64,000 nucleotides of DNA from JAAYUD01 sp963676865. Lineage in GTDB: Bacteria > Bacteroidota > Bacteroidia > Bacteroidales > Bacteroidaceae. The notes under the pieces are model-generated. The model was not told where the DNA came from. It saw only the letters and a program-made list of their open reading frames with translations, and made no database searches. Shown here one piece after another: positions 15,139-23,080 of this stretch. The DNA is taken from contig CAXXSS010000001.1 in the NCBI GenBank assembly GCA_963676865.2, forward strand, positions 2,418,001 through 2,482,000. Reading direction: 5' to 3'. The translations under genes and the position numbers were made by a program. Numbering within the stretch: the stretch's first letter is position 1; each line of letters starts with the position of its first letter.

Positions 15139-17193
15139 TTTGAATGGCAGGCGCCATGAACAGCCGTTTTTCCATTCGGAACAGCCATAGGCCGTTTTCC
15201 CTTTGATAACAATTCCCTTTCCGCATAGCGGACAGGCTTTTCCTAATATAGAGTCGTCGGACTGCACAGTTTCGGACGGCTCTTTTTGTTTGGCTGTTAT
15301 CGGTGCTTCGACTTTCGCTTTTTCGCCGTCTTCCTTTGATTTGGCTGGAGCACGTTTGCGCGACTTCTTTTGGACAGCCAGTTTCTGAATCTCTTTGGCC
15401 GGCGTAGCTTCTGTGGTGATATGTCGGTTGCTGTTGTCGCTTAATACACTATTGACAATCTCCTTCAACATCTGTTTCAATTCGTCCAGAAACGTTTGTG
15501 TATTGTATGTCTTTTTCTCAATACTTCGCAATTTCTTTTCCCAAATACCCGTCAGCTCGGCAGATTTGAGCAAGTCTTCGTGAATTAAATTAATGAGTTC
15601 GACGCCGGTAGGATTGGCCATTAGGTTTTTGCGTTCTTTCCTTATATAGTGTCGCTTATAAAGCGTCTCGATGATAGCGGCACGAGTAGATGGGCGCCCG
15701 ATACCGTTCTCTTTGAGTGCATCGCGCAGTTCTTCGTTTTCTACCAATTTGCCGGCCGTTTCCATCGCTCTCAACAATGTTGCTTCCGTATAGTATTTGG
15801 GCGGTTGTGTCCATTTCTCATTTAGGTCGGGTTGGTGAGGGCCATTTTCACCCTTTTCAAATAAAGGCAATGTGCGCTCTTCTTCATTTTCTTTATTATT
15901 GTTTTGTTCTATCACAACACGCCATCCGGGAGAAAGAATCTGTTTTCCGTTAACTTTAAATTCTATATTAGCTGCCTCGCCCATGACCGTTGTTGCCGAG
16001 AACTTGCAATCGGGGTAAAAAACAGCAATAAAGTGTCTGGCAACCAAATCGTAAACACGTTTTTCCATTTCGGTCATTCCTTGTCTACATTCGCCTGTTG
16101 GAATAATGGCATGGTGGTCCGTTACTTTCGATGTGTCGAATATTTTTTTGCGTTTTTGCAATTTCTTCCCCTTAAGAGGTTCAGTAAATTGCGCATAATC
16201 TTTCAATCCTTGTAATATACCTGGGCATTTAGGATATATGTCGTCACTTAGAAACGTCGTATCTACACGTGGATAGGTAGTGAGTTTCTTTTCGTAGAGA
16301 GACTGTATCATTTTGAGTGTCTCGTCAGCCGAATAACCGAATTTCTTATTGCATTCTACTTGGAGCGATGTCAAATCAAAAAGACGTGGAGGCAATTCGG
16401 AACCTTCTTTTGTAGCGACGTCGGTGACGGTGAAAGGAGATTCTTTGATCTGTTCGAGTATGGCAATACCGTCTTCTCTTTTGTTGAAACGACTTTTCAG
16501 TGCCGAGAATACGGTGTCGCGGTAGGTAGTCTTTAGTTCCCAATATTGCTCCGGAACGAAATTCTCTATTTCTTTTTGGCGGTTGACGATAAGTGCCAAT
16601 GTCGGTGTTTGAACACGGCCGATAGAAAGAACGCCATTCTTTCCACCTCCACCATATTTGATGGTATAGAGCCTCGTGGCATTCATGCCCAATAGCCAAT
16701 CGCCTATGGCTCTCGATAGTCCTGCTTCGTATAAAGATTGGTATTCTGATTGATCTTTCAATGCCTTAAATCCTTCTCGGATAGACTCTTCTGTTAGAGA
16801 AGAAATCCATAAACGCTTGACCGGACAGTGTGCGCCACTTTTCAACATCACCCAGCGCTGAATAAGTTCTCCCTCTTGGCCGGCATCACCACAGTTGATG
16901 ATCTCGTCTGCCTGTTGAAATAGTTTTTCGATGACGTGAAATTGCTTTTCAATACCTTTATCCGATATCAATTTGATACCGAATCGCTGTGGTATCATAG
17001 GCAAACTGCCTAAACTCCACGACTTCCATAAAGGAGAATATTCGTGAGGTTCTTTCAGTGTACATAGATGCCCTAGGGTCCATGTCACCTGATATCCATT
17101 CCCTTCCAAATACCCATCTTTCCGCTCTCTGGCGCCAAGAATATCTGCGATGTCTCGAGCTACCGACGGTTTTTCTGCAATACAAACTATCAT
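15133..17193 (-). CDS. topB: DNA topoisomerase III
   Basis: This type IA topoisomerase (686 residues) passes single strands to relax and decatenate DNA. The N-terminal Toprim fold begins MIVCIAEKPSVARDIADILG, with the acidic GDAGQEGELIQRW motif near 98-110. The catalytic tyrosine lies in 'LTTYPRVDTTFLSDD' near 310-324, and 'NGIGRPSTRAAIIETLYKR' near 494 is the domain IV signature. A lysine-rich linker leads to a C-terminal zinc ribbon (CPLCGKGI...YGCSEWKNGCSW). Mobile elements carry TopB relatives, but nothing else here suggests an integrative element, so this is probably chromosomal. Confidence 0.92.
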   Translation of the reverse strand: MIVCIAEKPSVARDIADILGARERKDGYLEGNGYQVTWTLGHLCTLKEPHEYSPLWKSWSLGSLPMIPQRFGIKLISDKGIEKQFHVIEKLFQQADEIINCGDAGQEGELIQRWVMLKSGAHCPVKRLWISSLTEESIREGFKALKDQSEYQSLYEAGLSRAIGDWLLGMNATRLYTIKYGGGGKNGVLSIGRVQTPTLALIVNRQKEIENFVPEQYWELKTTYRDTVFSALKSRFNKREDGIAILEQIKESPFTVTDVATKEGSELPPRLFDLTSLQVECNKKFGYSADETLKMIQSLYEKKLTTYPRVDTTFLSDDIYPKCPGILQGLKDYAQFTEPLKGKKLQKRKKIFDTSKVTDHHAIIPTGECRQGMTEMEKRVYDLVARHFIAVFYPDCKFSATTVMGEAANIEFKVNGKQILSPGWRVVIEQNNNKENEEERTLPLFEKGENGPHQPDLNEKWTQPPKYYTEATLLRAMETAGKLVENEELRDALKENGIGRPSTRAAIIETLYKRHYIRKERKNLMANPTGVELINLIHEDLLKSAELTGIWEKKLRSIEKKTYNTQTFLDELKQMLKEIVNSVLSDNSNRHITTEATPAKEIQKLAVQKKSRKRAPAKSKEDGEKAKVEAPITAKQKEPSETVQSDDSILGKACPLCGKGIVIKGKTAYGCSEWKNGCSWRLPFKS

Positions 17194-17291
17194 TTCAACT
17201 TATTATAGTAGGCAAAAGTACTGCAAACCGCGAGCAATAGCAAAAAAAGCTGTGCTTATTTTATTGAGTCTTACAGGAGCAATGTTCTTTT

Positions 17292-18035
17292 TTATTTATT
17301 CGTTGTTGAAGAGAAAGCTCTAAGAAGATCTTTCCAACTATCGCAAAAGGCTTGCATAGAAGGGAAAAGAATATTTGCACCAGCTTCCCATAAAACCTCG
17401 TCTTCGAGTTCGCCCGTATTTAGTGCGATGGTGAATATCCCTGCTGCGACACTTGACTGTATGCCGAGTGGGGCGTTTTCGACAACAATGGCTTCTTCCG
17501 GTTTCAACTCTCCTTTTCTCAGTCCCATAAGATAAGGTTCCGGATGAGGTTTTCCTATTTTTACATCAAAGGCTGTCACCATAAGTTCTTGTTTGAAGAG
17601 CCTCGGGTAGCTTTCTTCCACTCGTCCTAAAAGAGATTTTTGCCCCGAGCCTGTGACAATCATTGGTGTGAGCCCCGATTGCTTGACTTGGTGTACTAAA
17701 TCCAAGCCCCCATCAAAAGGTTTGGCTAATGGGAAAGTGTTGAAAACGTCACATTTGTCTTGATATATCTTGTTGATCTCTTTATCTGAAAAATCTCTAC
17801 CATACTGTCTTTGTGCTATAATGTTGATGGTCGATGTACCGGTTCGCCCCTCGTTCAGGTAAGCTTCTTTTTCTTCAAATTGCAGTCCGCTTTTATGAAG
17901 AGCCGAGCACCATGCTTTGGCATGATATGGCATTGAATTGAATAAGACGCCATCCATGTCGAATAAAACGGCTTTGGGTGAAAGATTTGAATAAGAATGG
18001 GAGGTTAGATACTTCTTGATGTGTGTTTCGAACAT
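17292..18035 (-). CDS. HAD-superfamily phosphatase / beta-phosphoglucomutase-like
   Basis: This 247-residue cytoplasmic protein is of the HAD subfamily I cap type. Motif I is VLFDMDGVLFNSMPYHA (residues 24-40), with the nucleophile and acid aspartates in DMDGV. The alpha-helical cap lies about 40-110. Motif II is MIVTGSGQKSLL (threonine/serine), motif III is the lysine in DVKIGKPHPEP, and motif IV is IVVENAPLGIQSSVAAG, where the usual VxxED is VVEN. It is probably a sugar-phosphate phosphatase or mutase; the exact substrate cannot be read. It lies downstream of pgi on the same strand with a 110-bp gap, consistent with a carbohydrate role. Confidence 0.82.
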   Translation of the reverse strand: MFETHIKKYLTSHSYSNLSPKAVLFDMDGVLFNSMPYHAKAWCSALHKSGLQFEEKEAYLNEGRTGTSTINIIAQRQYGRDFSDKEINKIYQDKCDVFNTFPLAKPFDGGLDLVHQVKQSGLTPMIVTGSGQKSLLGRVEESYPRLFKQELMVTAFDVKIGKPHPEPYLMGLRKGELKPEEAIVVENAPLGIQSSVAAGIFTIALNTGELEDEVLWEAGANILFPSMQAFCDSWKDLLRAFSSTTNK

Positions 18036-18145
18036 ATGATTTGTTTTATACTAATAAAATGAACTCCACATCCACTCCCTAATATCTATTTTAGGATAGT
18101 GCGATGTGGGGTCTATCATTATTTTGTTCTGACCGAATAGAACGT

Positions 18146-19489
18146 TTACTTTTTCAGTCTTTCCTGAATGGCTTTTGATTCGTTTTCGTAACCGGGTTTA
18201 TTGAGTAGCGCAAACATGTTCTTTTTGTATGCCTCAACGCCTGGTTGGTTGAATGGGTTTACTTCGAGAATATAGCCACTGATACCGCAACCTACCTCAA
18301 AGAAGTAAATGAGTTCTCCAATAGTCTCTTCTTCGAGTTTGGAAATAGATAAGCGGATATTTGGAACACCCCCGTCTACATGTGCCAATTGGGTACCGAG
18401 TTCGGCCATCTTATTTACTTCATCAACGTGTTTGCCTGCCAGGAAGTTCAGCCCATCCAGATTTTCACTATCAGAAGGAACTCTTAGTTCATTATCCGAA
18501 TTTTCTACAGAGATAACGGTTTCGAATATACTACGTTCACCGTCTTGAATCCACTGACCCATAGAATGAAGATCTGAAGTCAGATCGACCGATGCAGGGA
18601 ATATGCCTTTGTTGTCTTTACCTTCGGATTCACCGTAAAGCTGCTTCCACCATTCGCTGACGAAGTGCAGTTTGGGATTGAAGTTGGCAAGAATCTCAAT
18701 TTTTTTGCCTCTTTTATATAATTCATTGCGGGTAGCTGCATAGATGGCGGCAATATTCTTTTCGAATGGTACATCGGCATCGCAAGCTTTCTCCATTGCC
18801 ACTGCACCTGCTACTAGTTTTTCAATATCAAAACCGGCAACAGCAATTGGAAGTAGTCCTACGGGAGTGAGAACAGAAAAACGGCCTCCTACGTTATTGG
18901 GAATGATGTAAGATTTATAACCTTCCTTATCGGCGGTAGTACGTGCGGCACCTTTTTCGGCATCGGTAATGGCAACAATGACTTTGCGGGCCATCTCTTT
19001 GCCACGTTGATCTTCACATTGCTTTTTCAGCAGGCGGAAAGCGAGTGCTGTTTCTGTTGTTGTACCTGATTTGGATATGTTTATAACACCGAATTTTTTA
19101 TTTTTGAGAAAAGAAGTCAATTCGCAGAGGTAATCTTCTCCTAGATTGTTACCGGCATAAAGAATAACCGGAGCTTTTCTCTGGTCTTGTAACCAACTGA
19201 AATAGTTAGACAGCGCTTCGATAACGGCACGGGCTCCTAAATAGCTTCCACCGATACCTGCAATGACAACTACTTCGCAATTCTCTTTGAGAACTTTTGC
19301 TGTAGCATTGATATCGTCAAGCTGTGCTTTGGTGATAGAAGAAGGCAAGTGTAGCCATCCTAAAAAATCATTTCCTTTTCCGGTACCGTTTTCCAGTGTC
19401 TTGCGGGCTGCCATGGCAACTTCTGCATAGCTGTTTACGTCTTCCTTTGAAATAAAACCGAATGTCTTTTCAATGTTTAAACTAACCAT
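18146..19489 (-). CDS. pgi: Glucose-6-phosphate isomerase
   Basis: This enzyme interconverts glucose 6-phosphate and fructose 6-phosphate. The 447 residues match the short PGI type found in Firmicutes and Bacteroidetes. 'VIAGIGGSYLGARAVIEAL' near 76-94 and 'INISKSGTTTETALAFRLL' near 137-155 form the sugar-phosphate site, and 'VGGRFSVLTPVGLLPIAVAG' near 200 is the PGI signature. It is the third gene of a same-strand set lysS-gpsA-pgi, with 25 bp between gpsA and pgi, so it is probably co-transcribed. An imperfect CCACATC/GATGTGG hairpin at about 18068-18105 lies after its stop codon. Confidence 0.95.
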   Translation of the reverse strand: MVSLNIEKTFGFISKEDVNSYAEVAMAARKTLENGTGKGNDFLGWLHLPSSITKAQLDDINATAKVLKENCEVVVIAGIGGSYLGARAVIEALSNYFSWLQDQRKAPVILYAGNNLGEDYLCELTSFLKNKKFGVINISKSGTTTETALAFRLLKKQCEDQRGKEMARKVIVAITDAEKGAARTTADKEGYKSYIIPNNVGGRFSVLTPVGLLPIAVAGFDIEKLVAGAVAMEKACDADVPFEKNIAAIYAATRNELYKRGKKIEILANFNPKLHFVSEWWKQLYGESEGKDNKGIFPASVDLTSDLHSMGQWIQDGERSIFETVISVENSDNELRVPSDSENLDGLNFLAGKHVDEVNKMAELGTQLAHVDGGVPNIRLSISKLEEETIGELIYFFEVGCGISGYILEVNPFNQPGVEAYKKNMFALLNKPGYENESKAIQERLKK

Positions 19490-19514
19490 ATCTCTTACTT
19501 TTTAAAGTGTATTT

Positions 19515-20513
19515 TTAGTTGAATCTGTTTGTTAACTTGATAATTTCGGTAGTGCTGTTCTTTTTCTCATACAAGATACTGTATACTGTATCCAATATAG
19601 GCATATCAATATGGAAATGCTCATTAATTTCTTTAATGCATTTTGTTCCGTAATAGCCTTCGGCTACCATTTCCATCTCTATTTGTGCACTCTTTACTGA
19701 ATAACCTTTACCTATCATCGTGCCGAATACCCGATTGCGACTGAAGTTAGAATAGCTCGTTACAAGCAGGTCGCCCAGATAAACGGATGAGTCTATATTG
19801 CGTGGCATCGGATCAATCGCTTTTAGGAATCGATCCATTTCGCGGATAGCATTGGATATAAGAACGGCGTGAAAGTTGTCTCCGTATTTCTGTCCATAGC
19901 AGATGCCGGCAGCAATGGCATACACGTTTTTTAGAACAGCACCGTATTCTATACCCAGAATATCTTCACATACTGATGTACGAATATAATTGTTTGCCAT
20001 TTTTTCTGCAAACAATTCTGCTTTCTTTTTGTTAGAACAAGCTATCGTTAGATATGACAATCGCTCCAAAGCTATTTCTTCTGCATGGCTAGGTCCGCTC
20101 ACAACCAGAATATTTTGCGAAGGGATATGATATCTTTTCATGAAATACTCTGAAACGGAAAGGTTTTCATCTGGAACGATTCCTTTAATAGCGCTCAAAA
20201 TAGTCTTGTCGCTGATATCCTTTGTCAATTTCTCCAGATGAGATTTGATATAAGGCGAAGGTGTTACCAATATTAGCGTATCCGATTCGTCTACAATTTT
20301 ATTGATATCCGAACTAAAGCGAATGCGACTTGTATCGAACGCAACATCTGTTAGATAGGCTGGGTTATGACCTAGACGGATGAAGTCGGCAATACGATCG
20401 TCTCGGCGCATATACCAATTGATGGACTTCTCTTTCGATAAAAATATTTTTGCTATGGCGGTAGCCCAGCTTCCTCCTCCTAAAACAGCTATTTTACTTC
20501 TTCTTATTAACAT
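19515..20513 (-). CDS. gpsA: NAD(P)H-dependent glycerol-3-phosphate dehydrogenase
   Basis: The enzyme makes sn-glycerol 3-phosphate from dihydroxyacetone phosphate for phospholipid synthesis. The Rossmann motif AVLGGGSWATAIAKIF lies at the N-terminus, with 'LVTPSPYIKSHLEKL' and the catalytic-lysine region 'GIEYGAVLKNVYAIAAGICYG' in the middle. The preferred ATG at 20513 gives 332 residues and overlaps the lysS stop by 7 bp. An upstream ATG at 20528 would add five residues and a 22-bp overlap. The overlap implies translational coupling to lysS. Confidence 0.93.
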   Translation of the reverse strand: MLIRRSKIAVLGGGSWATAIAKIFLSKEKSINWYMRRDDRIADFIRLGHNPAYLTDVAFDTSRIRFSSDINKIVDESDTLILVTPSPYIKSHLEKLTKDISDKTILSAIKGIVPDENLSVSEYFMKRYHIPSQNILVVSGPSHAEEIALERLSYLTIACSNKKKAELFAEKMANNYIRTSVCEDILGIEYGAVLKNVYAIAAGICYGQKYGDNFHAVLISNAIREMDRFLKAIDPMPRNIDSSVYLGDLLVTSYSNFSRNRVFGTMIGKGYSVKSAQIEMEMVAEGYYGTKCIKEINEHFHIDMPILDTVYSILYEKKNSTTEIIKLTNRFN

Positions 20514-22243
20514 AGCTTTTCTAACCATTCGCCAACCTCTGCTACAGTAGGGTTGGTAAGTTCTAGTTTGTATTTCTTATTGATGCCACAAATATCCATT
20601 TGAAGTTTTTGAGGATTGACGCCTTTCATGTCTTCAATGAGATTATAACCTGCTTTATAAAATACCGGTACCCAATCGGCACTGATACCTAGCGCCGTGA
20701 ATTTATCAACACCATCTTTTCTAATCTCTTTTTCTGGGCGCATCTGCGGGAACAGCAGTACTTCTTGGATAGTGCTCTGGCCTGTCATGAGCATCACGAG
20801 TCGGTCTATACCTATGCCGATACCACTTGTAGGAGGCATACCGTATTGTAGAGCTCTTAAGAAGTCTTGATCAATAACCATCGCTTCGTCGTCACCCTTG
20901 TCGGCAAGGTGCATTTGCTCTTTGAACCGTTCTTCCTGATCAATAGGATCGTTGAGCTCAGAATAGGCATTTGCCAACTCTTTACCATTAACCATTAATT
21001 CAAAGCGCTCGGTTAATCCCGGTTTACTGCGATGTATTTTTGTTAATGGAGACATTTCTACCGGATAATCGGTAATAAATGTAGGCTGTATGAAAGTTCC
21101 TTCGCAAAATTCGCCGAAGATTTCGTCAATGAGTTTTCCTTTGCCCATTGTATCGTCGATCTCCATATTCAGCTTTTTGCAGACTTCACGAATTTGCTCT
21201 TCGTTCATTCCGTGAAGGTCGTAGCCGGTTTTTTCGTTGATCGCATCAAGAATAGGCAAACGGCGGTAGGGGGCTTTGAAACTGATTGTCTTACCATCTA
21301 TAACACTTTCGCATGTCCCGTTGACAGCTATACAAATCGTTTCGAGCATTTCTTCCGTGAATGACATCATCCAATTGTAATCTTTATATTGAACATAGAG
21401 TTCCATACAAGTGAATTCAGGATTGTGGGTTCTATCCATCCCTTCATTACGAAAGTTCTTTCCGATTTCATAAACTCCTTCGAACCCACCTACGATGAGC
21501 CTTTTCAGATAAAGTTCTGTGGCAATACGTAGATAGAGATCTATATTGAGCGAATTGTGATGCGTGATGAATGGGCGGGCGCTGGCGCCACCTGGTATGG
21601 ATTGCAGAATAGGAGTTTCTACCTCTGTATAACCTGCACCGTTAAGGATATTGCGTAGCGTTTCGAGTATCTTGCTGCGTTTCAGGAAAGTGTCTTTTAC
21701 GTCTTCATTTACGATCAAATCCACATAACGTTGACGATAACGTAGTTCCGGATCGTCGAATGAGTCGTAAACATTTCCATCTTTCATCTTGACGATAGGT
21801 AGCGGACGCAAACTCTTTGAAAGAACAGTCAGCTTTTGGGCATGAATGGTTATCTCGCCCATTTGAGTTCTAAAAACAAAGCCTTCAATGCCTACGATGT
21901 CGCCTATATCCAACAAACGTTTGAATACGACATTGTACATGTCTTTGTTTTCTTCAGTCGAAATATCATCTCGAGTAATATATACCTGAATACGACCTTT
22001 GGAGTCTTTTAATTCTATAAACGACGCTTTTCCCATAATACGGCGGCTCATTATTCGTCCGGCGATAGATACTTGGCGTTTAGGTTCATCTTCAGCTGTA
22101 TCTTTATATTCGGCAATAATGTCTGTCGAAAAAGCATTTGTTACATATTCTTCTGCAGGATATGGGTTGATTCCCATCTGGCGGAGCTCATCCAAACTGT
22201 TGCGGCGGATAATCTCTTGCTCACTAAGTTCTAATACATTCAT
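20507..22243 (-). CDS. lysS: Lysyl-tRNA synthetase (class II)
   Basis: This enzyme charges tRNA-Lys. An N-terminal OB-fold anticodon-binding domain covers about 55-165 ('SIAGRIMSRRIMGKASFIEL'). The class II catalytic core has motif 1 around 'RSKILETLRNILNGAGYTEVETPIL', motif 2 around FRNEGMDRTHNPEFTCMELY and motif 3 around GIGIGIDRLVMLMTG. The protein has 578 residues, about 70 more than typical bacterial LysS. The extra C-terminal part (from about 510, ending GEWLEKLC) is an extension I associate with Bacteroidetes LysS, but its role is not clear. It is the first gene of the lysS-gpsA-pgi run. Confidence 0.95.
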   Translation of the reverse strand: MNVLELSEQEIIRRNSLDELRQMGINPYPAEEYVTNAFSTDIIAEYKDTAEDEPKRQVSIAGRIMSRRIMGKASFIELKDSKGRIQVYITRDDISTEENKDMYNVVFKRLLDIGDIVGIEGFVFRTQMGEITIHAQKLTVLSKSLRPLPIVKMKDGNVYDSFDDPELRYRQRYVDLIVNEDVKDTFLKRSKILETLRNILNGAGYTEVETPILQSIPGGASARPFITHHNSLNIDLYLRIATELYLKRLIVGGFEGVYEIGKNFRNEGMDRTHNPEFTCMELYVQYKDYNWMMSFTEEMLETICIAVNGTCESVIDGKTISFKAPYRRLPILDAINEKTGYDLHGMNEEQIREVCKKLNMEIDDTMGKGKLIDEIFGEFCEGTFIQPTFITDYPVEMSPLTKIHRSKPGLTERFELMVNGKELANAYSELNDPIDQEERFKEQMHLADKGDDEAMVIDQDFLRALQYGMPPTSGIGIGIDRLVMLMTGQSTIQEVLLFPQMRPEKEIRKDGVDKFTALGISADWVPVFYKAGYNLIEDMKGVNPQKLQMDICGINKKYKLELTNPTVAEVGEWLEKLC

Positions 22244-22372
22244 TTAAACAGTTTTATATACTTATTGAAGCGCAAAAGTAATAATAATTTTAGGATAAAT
22301 CGAATAAAATGATAACTAATTAGTTTAATTACGGTGATTGGGCTCGTTGGGTTAATAAAATATTGCTTGTTG

Positions 22373-22403
22373 CTTGTCATTTCATTTTTCAATAGTAACT
22401 TTG
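22373..22403 (+). promoter_or_regulatory. Bacteroides-type promoter of the HD-domain gene
   Basis: CTTG at 22373-22376 and TAACTTTG at 22396-22403, with 19 bp between them. The rest of the lysS/HD divergent gap (22244-22452) shows nothing else. Confidence 0.55.
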
Positions 22404-22452
22404 TCAGCAATTGATATGATTAATGCAAATTGTATATATAATTAATGTAGAG

Positions 22453-22989
22453 ATGGATCCTTTTTCAATAATCGATAAATATTATCCGGATGATAATAGG
22501 TTGAGACAAATATTAGTCATTCATAGTAGTGAAGTGAGGGATAAAGCGCTGTGGATAGTCGATCATCATCCCGAACTGAAAGCCGATAGAGCGTTTGTAG
22601 ACGAAGCCGCAATGCTTCATGATATAGGTATCTTCCTGACGGATGCTCCTTCTATTTGTTGTTTTGGTGTAGAACCATATATTCGGCATGGGTATCTGGG
22701 GGCGGAGTTAATGCGTAAAGAGGGATTTGCTCAGCATGCGTTTGTTTGCGAAAGGCATACAGGAGCAGGGTTATCTCTTGAAGATATAGAACGTCAGCAA
22801 TTGCCTGTGCCACACATACCGATGTTGCCCATAAGTGTGGAAGAACAAATAATTTGTTTTGCCGATAAGTTTTTCTCAAAGACTAAATTGGGACAGGAAA
22901 AGACTGTCGAGAAGGTACGGAAGAGCCTATCTAAGTATGGAGAGGCTGGCTTAGAAAGGTTCGACAATTGGTGTAAAAGCTTCCTTTAG
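22453..22989 (+). CDS. HD-domain phosphohydrolase-like protein
   Basis: This cytoplasmic protein has 178 residues from the ATG at 22453 (MDPFSIIDKYYPDDN). The HD metal-binding signature appears as an upstream histidine in ILVIHSSEVRDKA, then AAMLHDIGIFLT (HD pair), then H and D in 'FVCERHTGAGLSLEDIE' and 'IICFADKFFSKT'. The set fits a small HD hydrolase acting on a nucleotide or phosphoester, substrate unknown. An upstream in-frame TTG at 22423 would add ten residues; the preferred start fits the promoter position and the compact N-terminus. It is followed by lptD, which seems to have its own -7 box at 23046-23053. Confidence 0.8.
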   Translation: MDPFSIIDKYYPDDNRLRQILVIHSSEVRDKALWIVDHHPELKADRAFVDEAAMLHDIGIFLTDAPSICCFGVEPYIRHGYLGAELMRKEGFAQHAFVCERHTGAGLSLEDIERQQLPVPHIPMLPISVEEQIICFADKFFSKTKLGQEKTVEKVRKSLSKYGEAGLERFDNWCKSFL

Positions 22990-23080
22990 AAAACTAAAAG
23001 ATTAATAAAGTACGTCTAAAAAGCCATTATTTGCTGAAGTTTGAGTAATTTTGTCAGTTATTTTAGTAAACGCATATTGA

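Noticed and set aside
15133..17193. topB as a sign of an integrative conjugative element
   Set aside because: No integrase, relaxase or conjugation gene is nearby and the neighbours are housekeeping genes, so the gene is taken as chromosomal.
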